Position numbers and translations under genes: made by a program
DNA from: an uncultured Cyclobacteriaceae bacterium
Lineage (GTDB): Bacteria; Bacteroidota; Bacteroidia; Cytophagales; Cyclobacteriaceae
Direction of reading: 5' to 3'
Assembly: GCA_937958005.1 (NCBI GenBank)
Contig: CALGOB010000062.1
Span: forward strand, 1 to 64,000
DNA length: 64,000 bases
Shown here: piece by piece, positions 37,896-47,377 of the stretch
How positions within the stretch are numbered: the stretch's first letter is position 1
Layout: each line of letters opens with the position of its first letter
The notes under the pieces: model-generated
What the model saw: the letters and a program-made list of their open reading frames with translations, nothing else
Databases searched by the model: none
What the model was told of the DNA's origin: nothing

Positions 37896-38835
37896 TCATC
37901 GTTAATAAAATCTAGTGCTTCTTCAACTGATACATTCCCGATGATCAAAGCTGTATGAATCACTTGGCCAAGCTTAAATGGCTTGATGGCTTTGTCTGTG
38001 AAAAATGTAGCCATACAAAATATTGTAAGGCAAACTTGAACAGACCCGTCAATGTACTTCTTGTGGATATCAGGCAACCCCTACCAGAGGTACACTGTTC
38101 CATAAAGTCAAATTCCCACTGCTTAAAGCTTTTTACATAGTCTATTTTATGAGTACCAATAAAAAAAGGATCTCATCTACAGAATTAAGCCGTAAACTCA
38201 ACCTGAGACAGAAAACCTGCTGGTTGTTCCATAAAAAGGTAGCGCAGGCTATGAAAAGCAGTAAACTATATCCCCTTAAAGGTATTGTTGAGATAGATGA
38301 AACGGTAGTTGGCCAACAGGAAGAAGATGTGGTCGGCCGTGCTAATAAGAAAAAGAAATTAGTTATTGTAGGCATTGAGAAACAGGGTAAAGGTGTGAGT
38401 AGAATGTATGTAAAAGTAGTTCCAGGTGCTAGCGAAAAGTCTTTTAAACCCTTTTTTATCGATTATATCGATAAGGGTCGCAAATTAGGACAGATGGATG
38501 GTCAACGTATCAAACTTTTTTGGAAAATTATCCCAACCTCAAACAGGAGAAAAGTAGCAAGAAAGGTGAAAATTTCAAAGATATGCATAGGGTGATCATG
38601 ATGTTTAAGGTGCGGCCGGCTAGGTATGGCTTAAGGGAATACATCATTCAGTAATGCATTTACAAGATTACCTTGATGAATATGCATACAGGTTCAATAG
38701 GAGCTTTATGAAAGAAAACATATTCGATAACCTTATCAGTAGGGCTGTGAAAATGGCGCCAGTTCCGAAAAAAACAATGAACAAGCAATTGCTAACCCAT
38801 ACTATTGGGTTCCTTTCGTTTCAATAGGAGATCAG
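37896..38835 (+). pseudogene. Decayed IS1595-type transposase
   Basis: Three pieces in different frames reconstruct one transposase. Piece 1 (to about 38050): IPDDQSCMNHLAKLKW and CEKCSHTKYC. Piece 2 (about 38049-38540): CTSCGYQATPTRGTLFHKV completing the zinc ribbon, then TELSRKLNLRQKTCWLFHKK and the DDE start GIVEIDETVVGQQEED. After a further disruption, MHRVIMMFK leads to piece 3 (about 38650-38830): HLQDYLDEYAYRFNRSFMKE. At least two frameshifts plus in-frame stops near the start exclude activity. The terminal inverted repeats could not be located. Confidence 0.85.
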
Positions 38836-39245
38836 TCACCTGTTTATAAAACTAATCATTCAAAATACGTTTGGATCTTTTTAGAGCTTTGTGCATTGAT
38901 TTTCCTATTATTTTTAATCAAAAAGAAGATTTTAAAAATCCCTTTACACTAGTTTAAGTGCATCAGGGAATTCCCTTAAACCCGAATGATGCATTAGACT
39001 TTCAAGAAAAAATCATAAATGACTGTTAGATAGCTACTTAAACTCTGATTTGCAACGCAGACATAGTCTCCATTATGGTGAGTAGGAAATTAGGATTTAA
39101 GTGGCTAAATGACTGTTAGTTATGGTTTGCATCAAATTTCTATTGCATCATTCGGGTTTAACCATGTGTTACTATATCTCTCAGTTCTGATCACTCATCT
39201 GCTTATTTCCTATTATCTTCGTGTTAGAGATATTACTTTTTCTTT
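38836..39245. other. Stretch between IS remnant and uvrB
   Basis: A short open stretch 38818-38949 encodes a hydrophobic tail (YVWIFLELCALIFLLFLIKKK) and looks like the C-terminal membrane anchor of a lost protein; unassigned. The 176-bp element occupies 38981-39156. The last 89 bases must contain the uvrB promoter, which I cannot pinpoint. Confidence 0.45.
38981..39156. mobile_element. 176-bp inverted-repeat element (MITE-like), copy at 39.0 kb
   Basis: Same ends, length and direction as the copy at 36451. Flanks are TTAAA before and TTTAA after; no exact duplication is evident unless the ends are counted as A...T, giving TTAA on both sides. It sits 89 bases upstream of uvrB. Confidence 0.8.
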
Positions 39246-41270
39246 ATGGAATTTAAGCTTAATTCTGAGTTTCAGCCTACGGGTGATCAACCTACGGCCA
39301 TCGCTTCATTAGTTGAAGGGATTAATAATCAAGAACCTGCTCAAACCTTACTTGGGGTGACTGGATCTGGAAAAACATTTACTGTTGCCAACCTAATTAA
39401 GGAAACAAATAAACCAACCTTAGTATTAAGTCATAACAAAACGTTGGCGGCACAGCTTTATGGTGAGTTTAAAACTTTTTTCCCAGACAATGCCGTAGAG
39501 TATTTCATTTCTTACTATGACTATTACCAGCCAGAAGCATTTATTCCAACGACTAATTTATACATAGAAAAAGATTTATCTATCAACGAAGAAATCGAAA
39601 AATTACGTTTAAGTGCCACCAGTGCTCTTTTAACAGGTAGACGGGATGTCATAGTAGTGGCTTCTGTTTCTTGTATTTATGGTATTGGAAATCCTGAAGA
39701 ATTCGGGAAAAATGTGATCCATTTACAGCAAGGTGATACTATTTCTAGAAACCAATTCCTTTATTCGTTAGTAGACATCTTGTATAGCAGAACTGAAACT
39801 GAGTTTAAAAGAGGAAACTTTCGGGTGAAAGGAGATACTGTAGATATTTTTGTTGCTTATGCGGATTTTGCATACAGGATTATTTTCTGGGGCGATGAGA
39901 TAGAAACTATCCAACGAATTGAACCTGATACTGGAAAAAAGATATCAGATGAGAAAATCATCAGTATTTTTCCAGCCAATCTCTTTGTAACTGGCAAAGA
40001 ACTCATGAATACTGCCATTCATGAAATTCAGGATGATTTAGTATCGCAAGTTCAATTTTTCGAAGACGAAAGAAGGTTCTTAGAAGCCAAACGTATCAAA
40101 GAAAGAACTGAATTTGACATGGAAATGATGCGAGAAATAGGTTATTGTTCTGGAGTTGAGAATTATAGTAGGTATTTTGATAGGAGAAATGCAGGGGCAC
40201 GGCCTTTCTGTTTATTAGATTATTTCCCAGAGGACTTTTTGATGGTGATAGATGAAAGTCATGTGACTATACCACAAGTAAGGGCTATGTGGGGTGGTGA
40301 CCGAGCCAGAAAAGTAAACCTAGTAGATTATGGTTATAGACTCCCATCAGCCATGGACAACAGGCCCTTGACTTTTAATGAGTTTGAATCTTTGATCAAT
40401 CAAGTAGTCTTTGTAAGCGCCACACCTGCAGATTATGAGCTTAGAAAATCTGATGGTGTAGTAATAGAACAAATTATTAGACCTACCGGATTACTAGACC
40501 CAATTATAGAAGTAAGACCAAGCCTCAATCAAATTGATGATTTACTAGAAGAAATAGACAAAAGAATTCCGTTGGACGAAAGAATTTTAGTGACAACTTT
40601 AACCAAAAGGATGGCTGAAGAATTAACTAAATATTTAGAAAGGGCTGGTATTAAAACAAGGTATATCCATTCGGAAGTAGATACTCTGGACAGAGTTGAA
40701 ATACTTAGAGAGCTTCGTTTAGGTGTATTTGATGTTTTGGTAGGTGTGAATTTACTAAGGGAAGGCCTTGACCTACCGGAAGTGTCTCTAGTAGCTATCA
40801 TAGATGCTGACAAAGAAGGTTTTTTAAGAAATGTAAGATCATTGGTTCAAACAATTGGAAGGGCGGCAAGAAACGAAAATGGCCGTGTCATCATGTATGC
40901 AGATAGGGTAACAGGAAGTATGCAAATTGCAATCGATGAAACTAACAGAAGAAGAGCTGTACAAAGTGCTTACAACAAAGAGCACGGCATTACCCCTACA
41001 ACTGTGAGAAAATCCAAAGAGGCCATCATGGCCCAAACAAAAGCAGCAGATTCTAAGAAAGGTAGTAGGAATTATTTTATAGAAGAGGAAGAACCAAGTG
41101 TAGCAGCTGACCCTGTGGTTGCTTATATGGACAAACCAAAACTTCAAAAATTAATTAAAGACACTAAATCTAAAATGGAAAAGGCGGCAAAAGATCTCGA
41201 TTTTATGGAAGCTGCTAGGCTAAGAGATGAAATGGTGGATTTAGAAAAATTACTAAAGTCTAAGAAATAA
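39246..41270 (+). CDS. uvrB: Excinuclease ABC subunit B
   Basis: DNA-damage verification helicase of nucleotide excision repair, loaded by UvrA and recruiting UvrC. Walker A GVTGSGKT (37-44), the beta-hairpin [21 protein letters not shown] (Walker B), [10 protein letters not shown] and the helicase VI block QTIGRAARN are visible. The C-terminal UVR motif ([18 protein letters not shown] to ARLRDEM) binds UvrC. The length of 674 residues is typical. No SOS box is recognisable; Bacteroidota often lack the E. coli type. Confidence 0.98.
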   Translation: MEFKLNSEFQPTGDQPTAIASLVEGINNQEPAQTLLGVTGSGKTFTVANLIKETNKPTLVLSHNKTLAAQLYGEFKTFFPDNAVEYFISYYDYYQPEAFIPTTNLYIEKDLSINEEIEKLRLSATSALLTGRRDVIVVASVSCIYGIGNPEEFGKNVIHLQQGDTISRNQFLYSLVDILYSRTETEFKRGNFRVKGDTVDIFVAYADFAYRIIFWGDEIETIQRIEPDTGKKISDEKIISIFPANLFVTGKELMNTAIHEIQDDLVSQVQFFEDERRFLEAKRIKERTEFDMEMMREIGYCSGVENYSRYFDRRNAGARPFCLLDYFPEDFLMVIDESHVTIPQVRAMWGGDRARKVNLVDYGYRLPSAMDNRPLTFNEFESLINQVVFVSATPADYELRKSDGVVIEQIIRPTGLLDPIIEVRPSLNQIDDLLEEIDKRIPLDERILVTTLTKRMAEELTKYLERAGIKTRYIHSEVDTLDRVEILRELRLGVFDVLVGVNLLREGLDLPEVSLVAIIDADKEGFLRNVRSLVQTIGRAARNENGRVIMYADRVTGSMQIAIDETNRRRAVQSAYNKEHGITPTTVRKSKEAIMAQTKAADSKKGSRNYFIEEEEPSVAADPVVAYMDKPKLQKLIKDTKSKMEKAAKDLDFMEAARLRDEMVDLEKLLKSKK

Positions 41271-41429
41271 CCGAATTAAAACAAGAAATAATAAGGGCAC
41301 ACCATAATAACGTAATACTTTTTTTCTGTTGATATGATCCATCCACCAAAGGACAACCCATGGCTTAGTCAGTCCTATAAGCAAAGTCAAAATTAGTATA
41401 TAAACAGAAATATTTAGTACGAGCAGCAT
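41253..41429 (-). CDS. Small membrane protein, 58 residues
   Basis: A short frame starting [19 protein letters not shown], then [22 protein letters not shown] and a second hydrophobic run ([15 protein letters not shown]). Two hydrophobic segments with a basic, Trp-rich connector are typical of small inner-membrane proteins and unlikely by chance. It converges on uvrB with an 18-base overlap, and starts 15 bases after the stop of the sulfotransferase-like gene region on the same strand, so it could be the last gene of that operon. Function unknown. Confidence 0.55.
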   Translation of the reverse strand: MLLVLNISVYILILTLLIGLTKPWVVLWWMDHINRKKVLRYYGVPLLFLVLIRLFLRL

Positions 41430-41443
41430 GAATTAAATACTCG

Positions 41444-42169
41444 CTAAACAGTTAAGTTCATCAGCTCTTCGTAACAAACTTGAGCATCTTTCAATAGAGG
41501 TTTTAACTGTTCAGGAAAAGGTTTCGTTTTAGTTTGATAAGGCTGAAATCCTGTCGATTTATGCACACTGGCATACCAATGTTTTGCCCATATCCCATCT
41601 TCTGGGCGCTTACCTGCCTGCCATTTCAACATAGTATCGCTAAAAGGAATTTGTGCAATTTCACACAACCTAGCAAGTTCCTTTTTTGGATTCTGCAAAA
41701 TCATTTTAGCATCTAGTACAACTACAGGTAAATTTTTAGATTGTAATGCTCTTACTAATTCAAGGTGTAATGAATACCCAACATCTTTCATCGTAGGGTT
41801 TGGAATTACTTCAGCAAAAGAAGGCAACATTTCTTTGGGATCTCTAGTAAGAATAACATTGACCATCTCCTCCATAAAAGAACGGTCTAAATCCAATAGA
41901 TGATGGGTCATATTCTTATAAAACAATACTTCTTTATCTGTATTGGTGAGCATCATTTTCACTACTTTTTCCCCATCAGTTTCCATAGTTTGCATAATTT
42001 GTTCTGCACTTGGATGATAAGTATTTGCATCAGAATTTTGAAGATAATACCCATAAAGTGGTTCATCATAAACCTTTGTATCACTTCTTTGAGCAAATGA
42101 ATACATCAGAGCCGTTGACACATTTCTAGGGCCAGACCAGAGACTAATTCTTGTATGTTTATTATCCAT
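41444..42169 (-). CDS. Sulfotransferase-like P-loop protein (aminotransferase partner)
   Basis: About 241 residues with an N-terminal nucleotide loop SLWSGPRNVSTALMYSFAQR, in the style of PAPS-dependent sulfotransferases, and NVILTRDPKEMLPSF as the second contact. The start is set at MDNKHTRISL because that ATG shares the octamer ATGGATAA with the stop of the upstream aminotransferase gene; an ATG seven codons earlier is possible. Plant proteins called branched-chain-aminotransferase-like combine a similar P-loop domain with a class IV aminotransferase, so the pairing here probably reflects one pathway. The reaction is unknown. Confidence 0.75.
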   Translation of the reverse strand: MDNKHTRISLWSGPRNVSTALMYSFAQRSDTKVYDEPLYGYYLQNSDANTYHPSAEQIMQTMETDGEKVVKMMLTNTDKEVLFYKNMTHHLLDLDRSFMEEMVNVILTRDPKEMLPSFAEVIPNPTMKDVGYSLHLELVRALQSKNLPVVVLDAKMILQNPKKELARLCEIAQIPFSDTMLKWQAGKRPEDGIWAKHWYASVHKSTGFQPYQTKTKPFPEQLKPLLKDAQVCYEELMNLTV

Positions 42170-43088
42170 TATTATTAATTTCAGCAACAATCAATTCCTC
42201 ATACAAATTACTCAATTTTCTGGAAAAAGGCCCAAAGGTACCCTCACCTATTATCTTACCATCTACCTTTGTAACAGGGGTTACTCCTCCAAAAGTACCA
42301 GTGACAAATGCTTCATCAGCTCCATAAACGTCAAAAAGAGAGAAATTCTTTTGGTGGCAAACTATATCATTTTGCTCACAGACTAATATAATGTTATTTC
42401 TGGTGATTCCATTCATGCAGTATTGACCAGTTGAAGTCCAAACCTCCTTACCTTTCACCATAAAAAAATTAGTGGCATTACAGGTAGAGACAAAGCCATT
42501 TACATCTAGCATAAGTGCTTCATCTGCTCCCGCTTCGATAGCTTGTATCAATGCTTGCACTTCATGTAGCTTGCTATGGCAATTCAAACGAGGGTCCAAA
42601 TAGTCTGGTGAACCCCTGCGAATTGTACTAGTAAATAAGGTAACTCCATTTTCTTTATTTTCTGGTGATGCTTTCTTATGCTCTGCAATGATCACTACAT
42701 TAGGGCCTGAGACAGTAAATCGAGGATCTTGACTAGGTGTTTTTTTAATACCTCTGGTAACCATTACTCTCACGTGTACATCACTAAACATTTTATTTGT
42801 CTCCAACACCAAATCAATCTTTTTCATTAACTCCAGTCTAGTGAAATCAAGTCGCATTCCAATAACTTTTGCTGATTGCCATAGTCTATCAAAATGTAAT
42901 TCACTAAAAACCAATTTTCCTTCATGCAACCTCATCGCTTCCCAAACTCCATCTCCTACTAAGTATCCACTATCAAATACAGAAATTTTTGCTTCGTTTC
43001 TAGGTAATAATTCTCCATTAACGAAAATTTTAATCGTTTCATTTCTTGGATCATCAATGGCATTATGAGTTCCTGTAATCATTTTCAA
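42162..43088 (-). CDS. Class IV aminotransferase (branched-chain/D-amino-acid-like)
   Basis: PLP enzyme of fold type IV, 308 residues. KIFVNGELLPRNEAKISVFDSGYLVGDGVWEAMR is the usual start. NCHSKLHEVQA holds the likely PLP lysine, GADEALMLDVNGFVSTCNATNFF is the cofactor loop, and EAFVTGTFGGVTPV binds the phosphate. The NCHSK block differs from the KSLN of standard IlvE, so the substrate is probably not a plain branched-chain amino acid. A separate canonical ilvE is at 53835. Translationally coupled to the sulfotransferase-like gene. Confidence 0.85.
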   Translation of the reverse strand: MKMITGTHNAIDDPRNETIKIFVNGELLPRNEAKISVFDSGYLVGDGVWEAMRLHEGKLVFSELHFDRLWQSAKVIGMRLDFTRLELMKKIDLVLETNKMFSDVHVRVMVTRGIKKTPSQDPRFTVSGPNVVIIAEHKKASPENKENGVTLFTSTIRRGSPDYLDPRLNCHSKLHEVQALIQAIEAGADEALMLDVNGFVSTCNATNFFMVKGKEVWTSTGQYCMNGITRNNIILVCEQNDIVCHQKNFSLFDVYGADEAFVTGTFGGVTPVTKVDGKIIGEGTFGPFSRKLSNLYEELIVAEINNNG

Positions 43089-43097
43089 TTAATTAGT

Positions 43098-43865
43098 TCA
43101 GTCATCCAAATTGATGACATATTTATTTTTCCTAAAATAAGTTGATTGTGAAATCTGAGAAGGTTTAAACCCATAATTTTCAATCAATTTATCTTTATGT
43201 TCCTTAAATTCATTGTATTCCATACCTGGGTCAAACCTTAGGGAAGTAATGAATTCATTAGGCTCAAACTTTAATCTGCATAGAAAATTTAGTTTTTCAT
43301 CAACCAGAGATTGATCTGGGATAGCAAATAATCTTACTTCTCTCTCATAAGCATAAGACTTTCTCTTGATCAATAATGTCTCTAAATGCTCTTTTGAAGG
43401 TTTTGTGATCTTAAGAGCCTTTTTGATTCTTTCTTCTTTAGGTAATTTATCTAGTTGATACTTCCATAAATAATCAACCAAGCCGTAATAGTATTGTCCC
43501 TGGTTAATTTCAGCCAGGTGTTTTAACTTATCCAACTTGGTAGTTATCCGTACTCCCATATGCCTCTTTACTATACCTTCATCATTGGGCTTTGTGGTAT
43601 ATATTTTCCATATCCCATAAGAATCACCTTCATAACTCCAACATTGTGAGAAAATTTTTTCTTTGACAGGGTTTTTGTAAGCCTTTCCGTTTTTTATCAC
43701 TTTAGCATTAAAAATCAAATTCTCTAAAGGGTCTTCCCATTTATCTGGATTCACAAATGTCATTTCTTTTTTGTCAAGCATGCCATAAAACCTATCTAGT
43801 AACTCTATTCTATAGATATAGGGGAGTTCTTTTAATTTTTTAGGTAGCGTGCTGATTCTTTTCAT
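43098..43865 (-). CDS. DUF2971 family protein
   Basis: A 255-residue soluble protein. YRIELLDRFYGMLDKKEMTFVNPDKWEDPLENL, FSQCWSYEGDSYGIWKIYTT and YEREVRLFAI follow the DUF2971 pattern (W..DP.E, C.S....MW..Y, E.E.R). Members are widespread in accessory regions and sometimes annotated as abortive-infection-like, but the activity is unproven. It stands 10 bases upstream of the aminotransferase gene on the same strand; whether they are functionally linked is unclear. Confidence 0.75.
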   Translation of the reverse strand: MKRISTLPKKLKELPYIYRIELLDRFYGMLDKKEMTFVNPDKWEDPLENLIFNAKVIKNGKAYKNPVKEKIFSQCWSYEGDSYGIWKIYTTKPNDEGIVKRHMGVRITTKLDKLKHLAEINQGQYYYGLVDYLWKYQLDKLPKEERIKKALKITKPSKEHLETLLIKRKSYAYEREVRLFAIPDQSLVDEKLNFLCRLKFEPNEFITSLRFDPGMEYNEFKEHKDKLIENYGFKPSQISQSTYFRKNKYVINLDD

Positions 43866-44221
43866 ATCAAGTTAGGGAATTGATCCTATTAACAGCAGCC
43901 AATTTAGCTATATTCCCAGATAAAAGCCTATGTTAACTACCAATTATCGAAGTAATACCAATTTAGATTTATAAGGGCGCATATCTATTAGCAAATTTAG
44001 ATTTGTGATGCGTTAAAATACTCACCATAGCGATGCTATGCTTGAATTTTTTGCCCTAGCGAGAAACCACCGCTTTGTCAAAATTAAATTCACTAAAATA
44101 TCTTATACACCCACATAAACATAAATGGGTATAAATATAAAGGAAATAAGAAAATCCTTTATAAAACAAAAAAACACCTTGAAATTATACCAAGGTGTTC
44201 TTTTGTTATGTTATTTAAAGA
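43866..44221. other. Intergenic, palindromic debris
   Basis: 356 bases without a gene. Contains CATAGCGATGCTATG (about 44031), a short perfect palindrome within AATACTCACCATAGCG..., followed by GCGAGAAACCACCGC. It has the appearance of a decayed repeat. The infB terminator lies at the right end. Confidence 0.4.
44173..44199 (-). terminator. Terminator of the rimP-nusA-infB operon
   Basis: AACACCTTG and CAAGGTGTT (9-bp perfect arms) followed on the minus strand by TTTTTTTGTTT, 23 bases after the infB stop. Confidence 0.85.
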
Positions 44222-47200
44222 CTATAAAGTTCTCTTCACTTCTCTTTCCTCAAATCCTTCAATAATATCTCCTAATTTAATGTCATTAAAGTTCTTGATA
44301 CTGATACCACACTCATAACCTTTCTTCACTTCAGCTACATCATCTTTGAATCTCTTCAATTGATTTATCTCCCCAGAAGTGACTACAATTCCATCACGGA
44401 TCAATCTTACTTGGTTATTTCTCTTCACATATCCATCGGTTACCATACAACCAGCAACCGTTCCAACTTTAGAAATCTTAAAGACTTCACGAACTTCTAT
44501 GTTACCAGTAATAACTTCTTCTACTGTAGGTGCTAGCATACCTTCCATGGCATCCTTTACATCATTGATAGCATCATAAATAATTGAGTATAGTCTAATC
44601 TCAATTTCTTCATTTTCTGCTATTCTCCTTGCTCCACCTGAAGGTCTCACTTGGAAACCAACAATTACGGCATCTGAGGCAGAAGCTAACAATACATCTG
44701 ACTCAGAAATCTGACCTACTGCTTTATGGATGATATTAACTTGTACTTCAGCTGTGGATAATTTCAATAAAGAATCAGATAATGCTTCAATGGAACCATC
44801 CACATCTCCTTTTACAATAACATTAAGTTCTTTGAAGTTACCTATTGCTAAACGTCTACCTATCTCATCAAGTGTAATATGTTTCTTAGTTCTGATACTT
44901 TGCTCTCTCAATATCTGCTCACGCTTGTTAGCAATCTCTCTCGCTTCTCTATCAGTATCCATGACATTGAATTTATCACCTGCTTGAGGTGCTCCATCCA
45001 ATCCCAGCATTTGTACAGGAGTAGATGGTCCTGCTCCTTTCATGTTTTTACCTCTATGGTCTGTCATGGCTTTCACTTTTCCATAATGAGATCCTGCTAA
45101 TATCACATCTCCTATTCTAAGTGTACCCCCTTGAACCATAATGGTAGTCACATAGCCTCTACCTTTATCTAAAGTAGCTTCTATTACCGTACCAGTTGCT
45201 TTTTTATCCGCGTTTGCTTTCAGTTCGAGTAATTCCGCCTCCAACAATACCTTTTCTAACAAGTCATCAATTCCTTGTCCAGTTTTAGCAGAAATTTCTT
45301 GGCATTGGTATTTACCACCCCAGTCTTCTACCAAAACATTATTAGCAGATAATTCTTCTCTTACTTTATCTGGATTAGCACCAGGTTTATCAATTTTATT
45401 AATAGCTATGATAATAGGGACACCTGCAACTTGCGCATGATTAATCGCTTCTTTAGTTTGAGGCATCACATTATCATCTGCTGCTACTACAATAATTACA
45501 ATATCTGTAATCTTAGCTCCACGAGCCCTCATCGCTGTAAAAGCCTCATGACCAGGTGTATCAAGGAATGAGATACGCTTATTATCATTGGTCATTACAT
45601 CATATGCTCCAATATGCTGAGTGATCCCTCCTGCTTCACCCTCTGTAACTTTCGAATCACGTATGTAATCAAGTAATGAAGTCTTACCATGATCAACATG
45701 TCCCATGATGGTAACAATAGGAGCTCTATGTTCTAAGTCTTCTGCTTTATCTTCTTCTTCTACAACATCTACCTCCTCATCAGCTGTACTAAATTCAGCT
45801 TCAAAACCAAATTCATCTGCTATGATAGTGATACTTTCTGCATCCAACCGTTGGTTAATAGATACAAACATTCCCAATCCCATGCAGGTAGATATTACAT
45901 CATTGACAGTCACTTCCATCAAAGATGCTAAATCACTAGCAGAAATAAATTCTGTTACTTTTAGTTTCTTAGAATCTTCCTGCTCTTGCTGAATCCTTTC
46001 TTCATTGGCTTCGGCTTGGGCATTTCGCTTCTCTTTTCTATATTTTGCTCTATTAGAAGTTCCTCCTTTACTACCACCACTTAGTTTAGCGAGTGTTGCT
46101 TTGATTTTATCCTGAATCTCTTTATCTGTAAGTTCTTCAGTTGGTTTCTTTCGAGAATTTCCTCGTCCTCCTTGATTTCTCCCTCCTGGACCTCTACCAC
46201 CTGGACCTCGTCCTCCTTGTCCTTGACGATTGTTAGGCCCTCCGCCTTGACGGTTGTTAGGTCCACCACCTTGACGATTATTTGGTCCTCTGTTATTATC
46301 TGAAGGTTTTCTGTCTCCACCTTCATTCGCAGGGATTCTCTTTCTAGGTCTTTTCTTCTTATCCTTGTTAGAATTGTCAGACCCTGACTTACTTTTCTTT
46401 TTCTCTTGAGGTAATTCAATCTTACCTAAAACCTTCAAACCTCTTAGAGATTCAGCCTTAGCTTCAATTACCCCGCTACCATTCTCATTTGATGGCTGCT
46501 CCTTTTTATCCTCTTTGTTATCAACAACAGGAGTATCTTGTTTTGTTTCTTTAGGAGCTTTTTCTTCTATTACTTTTTCCTTCACAGGTTCAGGTGCAAC
46601 TTCAGGCTCTTTTTCTTGAACAACCTCAGTTTTAGGTTCTTCTTTTGGTTTTTCAACTACTACTTCTTTCTTTTCGTCTTCCTTTTTGTCCTCTTTCTTT
46701 TCTTCCTCTTTCTTAGCTTCAGGTTCTGGCGTTGGCTCTTGAGCTACAGGGGTTGGCGCTTCTTCTTTTTTCACTTCTTCAACCACAGGAATAGGTTTTT
46801 CTTCAGGAACTACCTCTTTTTCCTTAGGAGTTTCTACAGGTTTTTTCTTTTTACCAGTATTCTCCAGATCAATCTTACCTACTACTTTTATCCCTTGAAG
46901 TTTTGGCCTATCACTTTCTTTTTGATCCTCTTCCACTTTTGGCTCTTCAACTTTAGCCGGTGCCTCTACTACTGGCTCAGGTGTTTTATCAGGCGCTTTT
47001 TCTTCAGCAGCAGCAGGAGGTATAGCAGGCGAAAGATTATCTTTAATCAAGATTTCTTCCTCTTCTACTTCTTTCTTTGCTTTCTCTTCTTCGCCTGCTT
47101 TGATAATTAAATTATCGGTATGTTTAGATCCTATGGTCAGACCAGATGCTTCTTCCTTATCCATGGCAGAATCAGCAAACTCTTTAGACAACATACTGAA

Positions 47201-47338
47201 TTGCTCCATGTTGATTTTAGAGTTAGGACTTGCATCTACATCAAAGCCTTTATGAGAAAGAAAGTCAACGATGGTGGATCTTCCAACGTTGAGTTTTCTT
47301 GCCACCTGGCTTAGTCTCATGGTTTTTTCTTCTGCCAT
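44222..47338 (-). CDS. infB: Translation initiation factor IF-2
   Basis: GTPase that places initiator tRNA on the ribosome. The C-terminal core is canonical: [12 protein letters not shown] (about 545-556), [18 protein letters not shown], then domains II-IV. The N-terminal half is long and disordered: an IF2-N helical motif ([19 protein letters not shown]), a Lys/Glu/Pro-rich tract, then basic repeats NNRQGGGP (three times) and [13 protein letters not shown], an RGG-box-like element followed by a second IF2-N motif. Total 1038 residues, at the long end for the family. Last gene of the operon, 39 bases after nusA. Confidence 0.97.
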   Translation of the reverse strand: MAEEKTMRLSQVARKLNVGRSTIVDFLSHKGFDVDASPNSKINMEQFSMLSKEFADSAMDKEEASGLTIGSKHTDNLIIKAGEEEKAKKEVEEEEILIKDNLSPAIPPAAAEEKAPDKTPEPVVEAPAKVEEPKVEEDQKESDRPKLQGIKVVGKIDLENTGKKKKPVETPKEKEVVPEEKPIPVVEEVKKEEAPTPVAQEPTPEPEAKKEEEKKEDKKEDEKKEVVVEKPKEEPKTEVVQEKEPEVAPEPVKEKVIEEKAPKETKQDTPVVDNKEDKKEQPSNENGSGVIEAKAESLRGLKVLGKIELPQEKKKSKSGSDNSNKDKKKRPRKRIPANEGGDRKPSDNNRGPNNRQGGGPNNRQGGGPNNRQGQGGRGPGGRGPGGRNQGGRGNSRKKPTEELTDKEIQDKIKATLAKLSGGSKGGTSNRAKYRKEKRNAQAEANEERIQQEQEDSKKLKVTEFISASDLASLMEVTVNDVISTCMGLGMFVSINQRLDAESITIIADEFGFEAEFSTADEEVDVVEEEDKAEDLEHRAPIVTIMGHVDHGKTSLLDYIRDSKVTEGEAGGITQHIGAYDVMTNDNKRISFLDTPGHEAFTAMRARGAKITDIVIIVVAADDNVMPQTKEAINHAQVAGVPIIIAINKIDKPGANPDKVREELSANNVLVEDWGGKYQCQEISAKTGQGIDDLLEKVLLEAELLELKANADKKATGTVIEATLDKGRGYVTTIMVQGGTLRIGDVILAGSHYGKVKAMTDHRGKNMKGAGPSTPVQMLGLDGAPQAGDKFNVMDTDREAREIANKREQILREQSIRTKKHITLDEIGRRLAIGNFKELNVIVKGDVDGSIEALSDSLLKLSTAEVQVNIIHKAVGQISESDVLLASASDAVIVGFQVRPSGGARRIAENEEIEIRLYSIIYDAINDVKDAMEGMLAPTVEEVITGNIEVREVFKISKVGTVAGCMVTDGYVKRNNQVRLIRDGIVVTSGEINQLKRFKDDVAEVKKGYECGISIKNFNDIKLGDIIEGFEEREVKRTL

Positions 47339-47377
47339 ATAGAATATAAAATTTTAAAAATCTACTCGCTTTTTTAT

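Noticed and set aside
46538-47110. Plus-strand ORF of 190 codons, Phe-rich, within infB
   Set aside because: It is the complement of the Lys/Glu-rich tract of infB, which automatically reads as Phe/Leu; not a gene.
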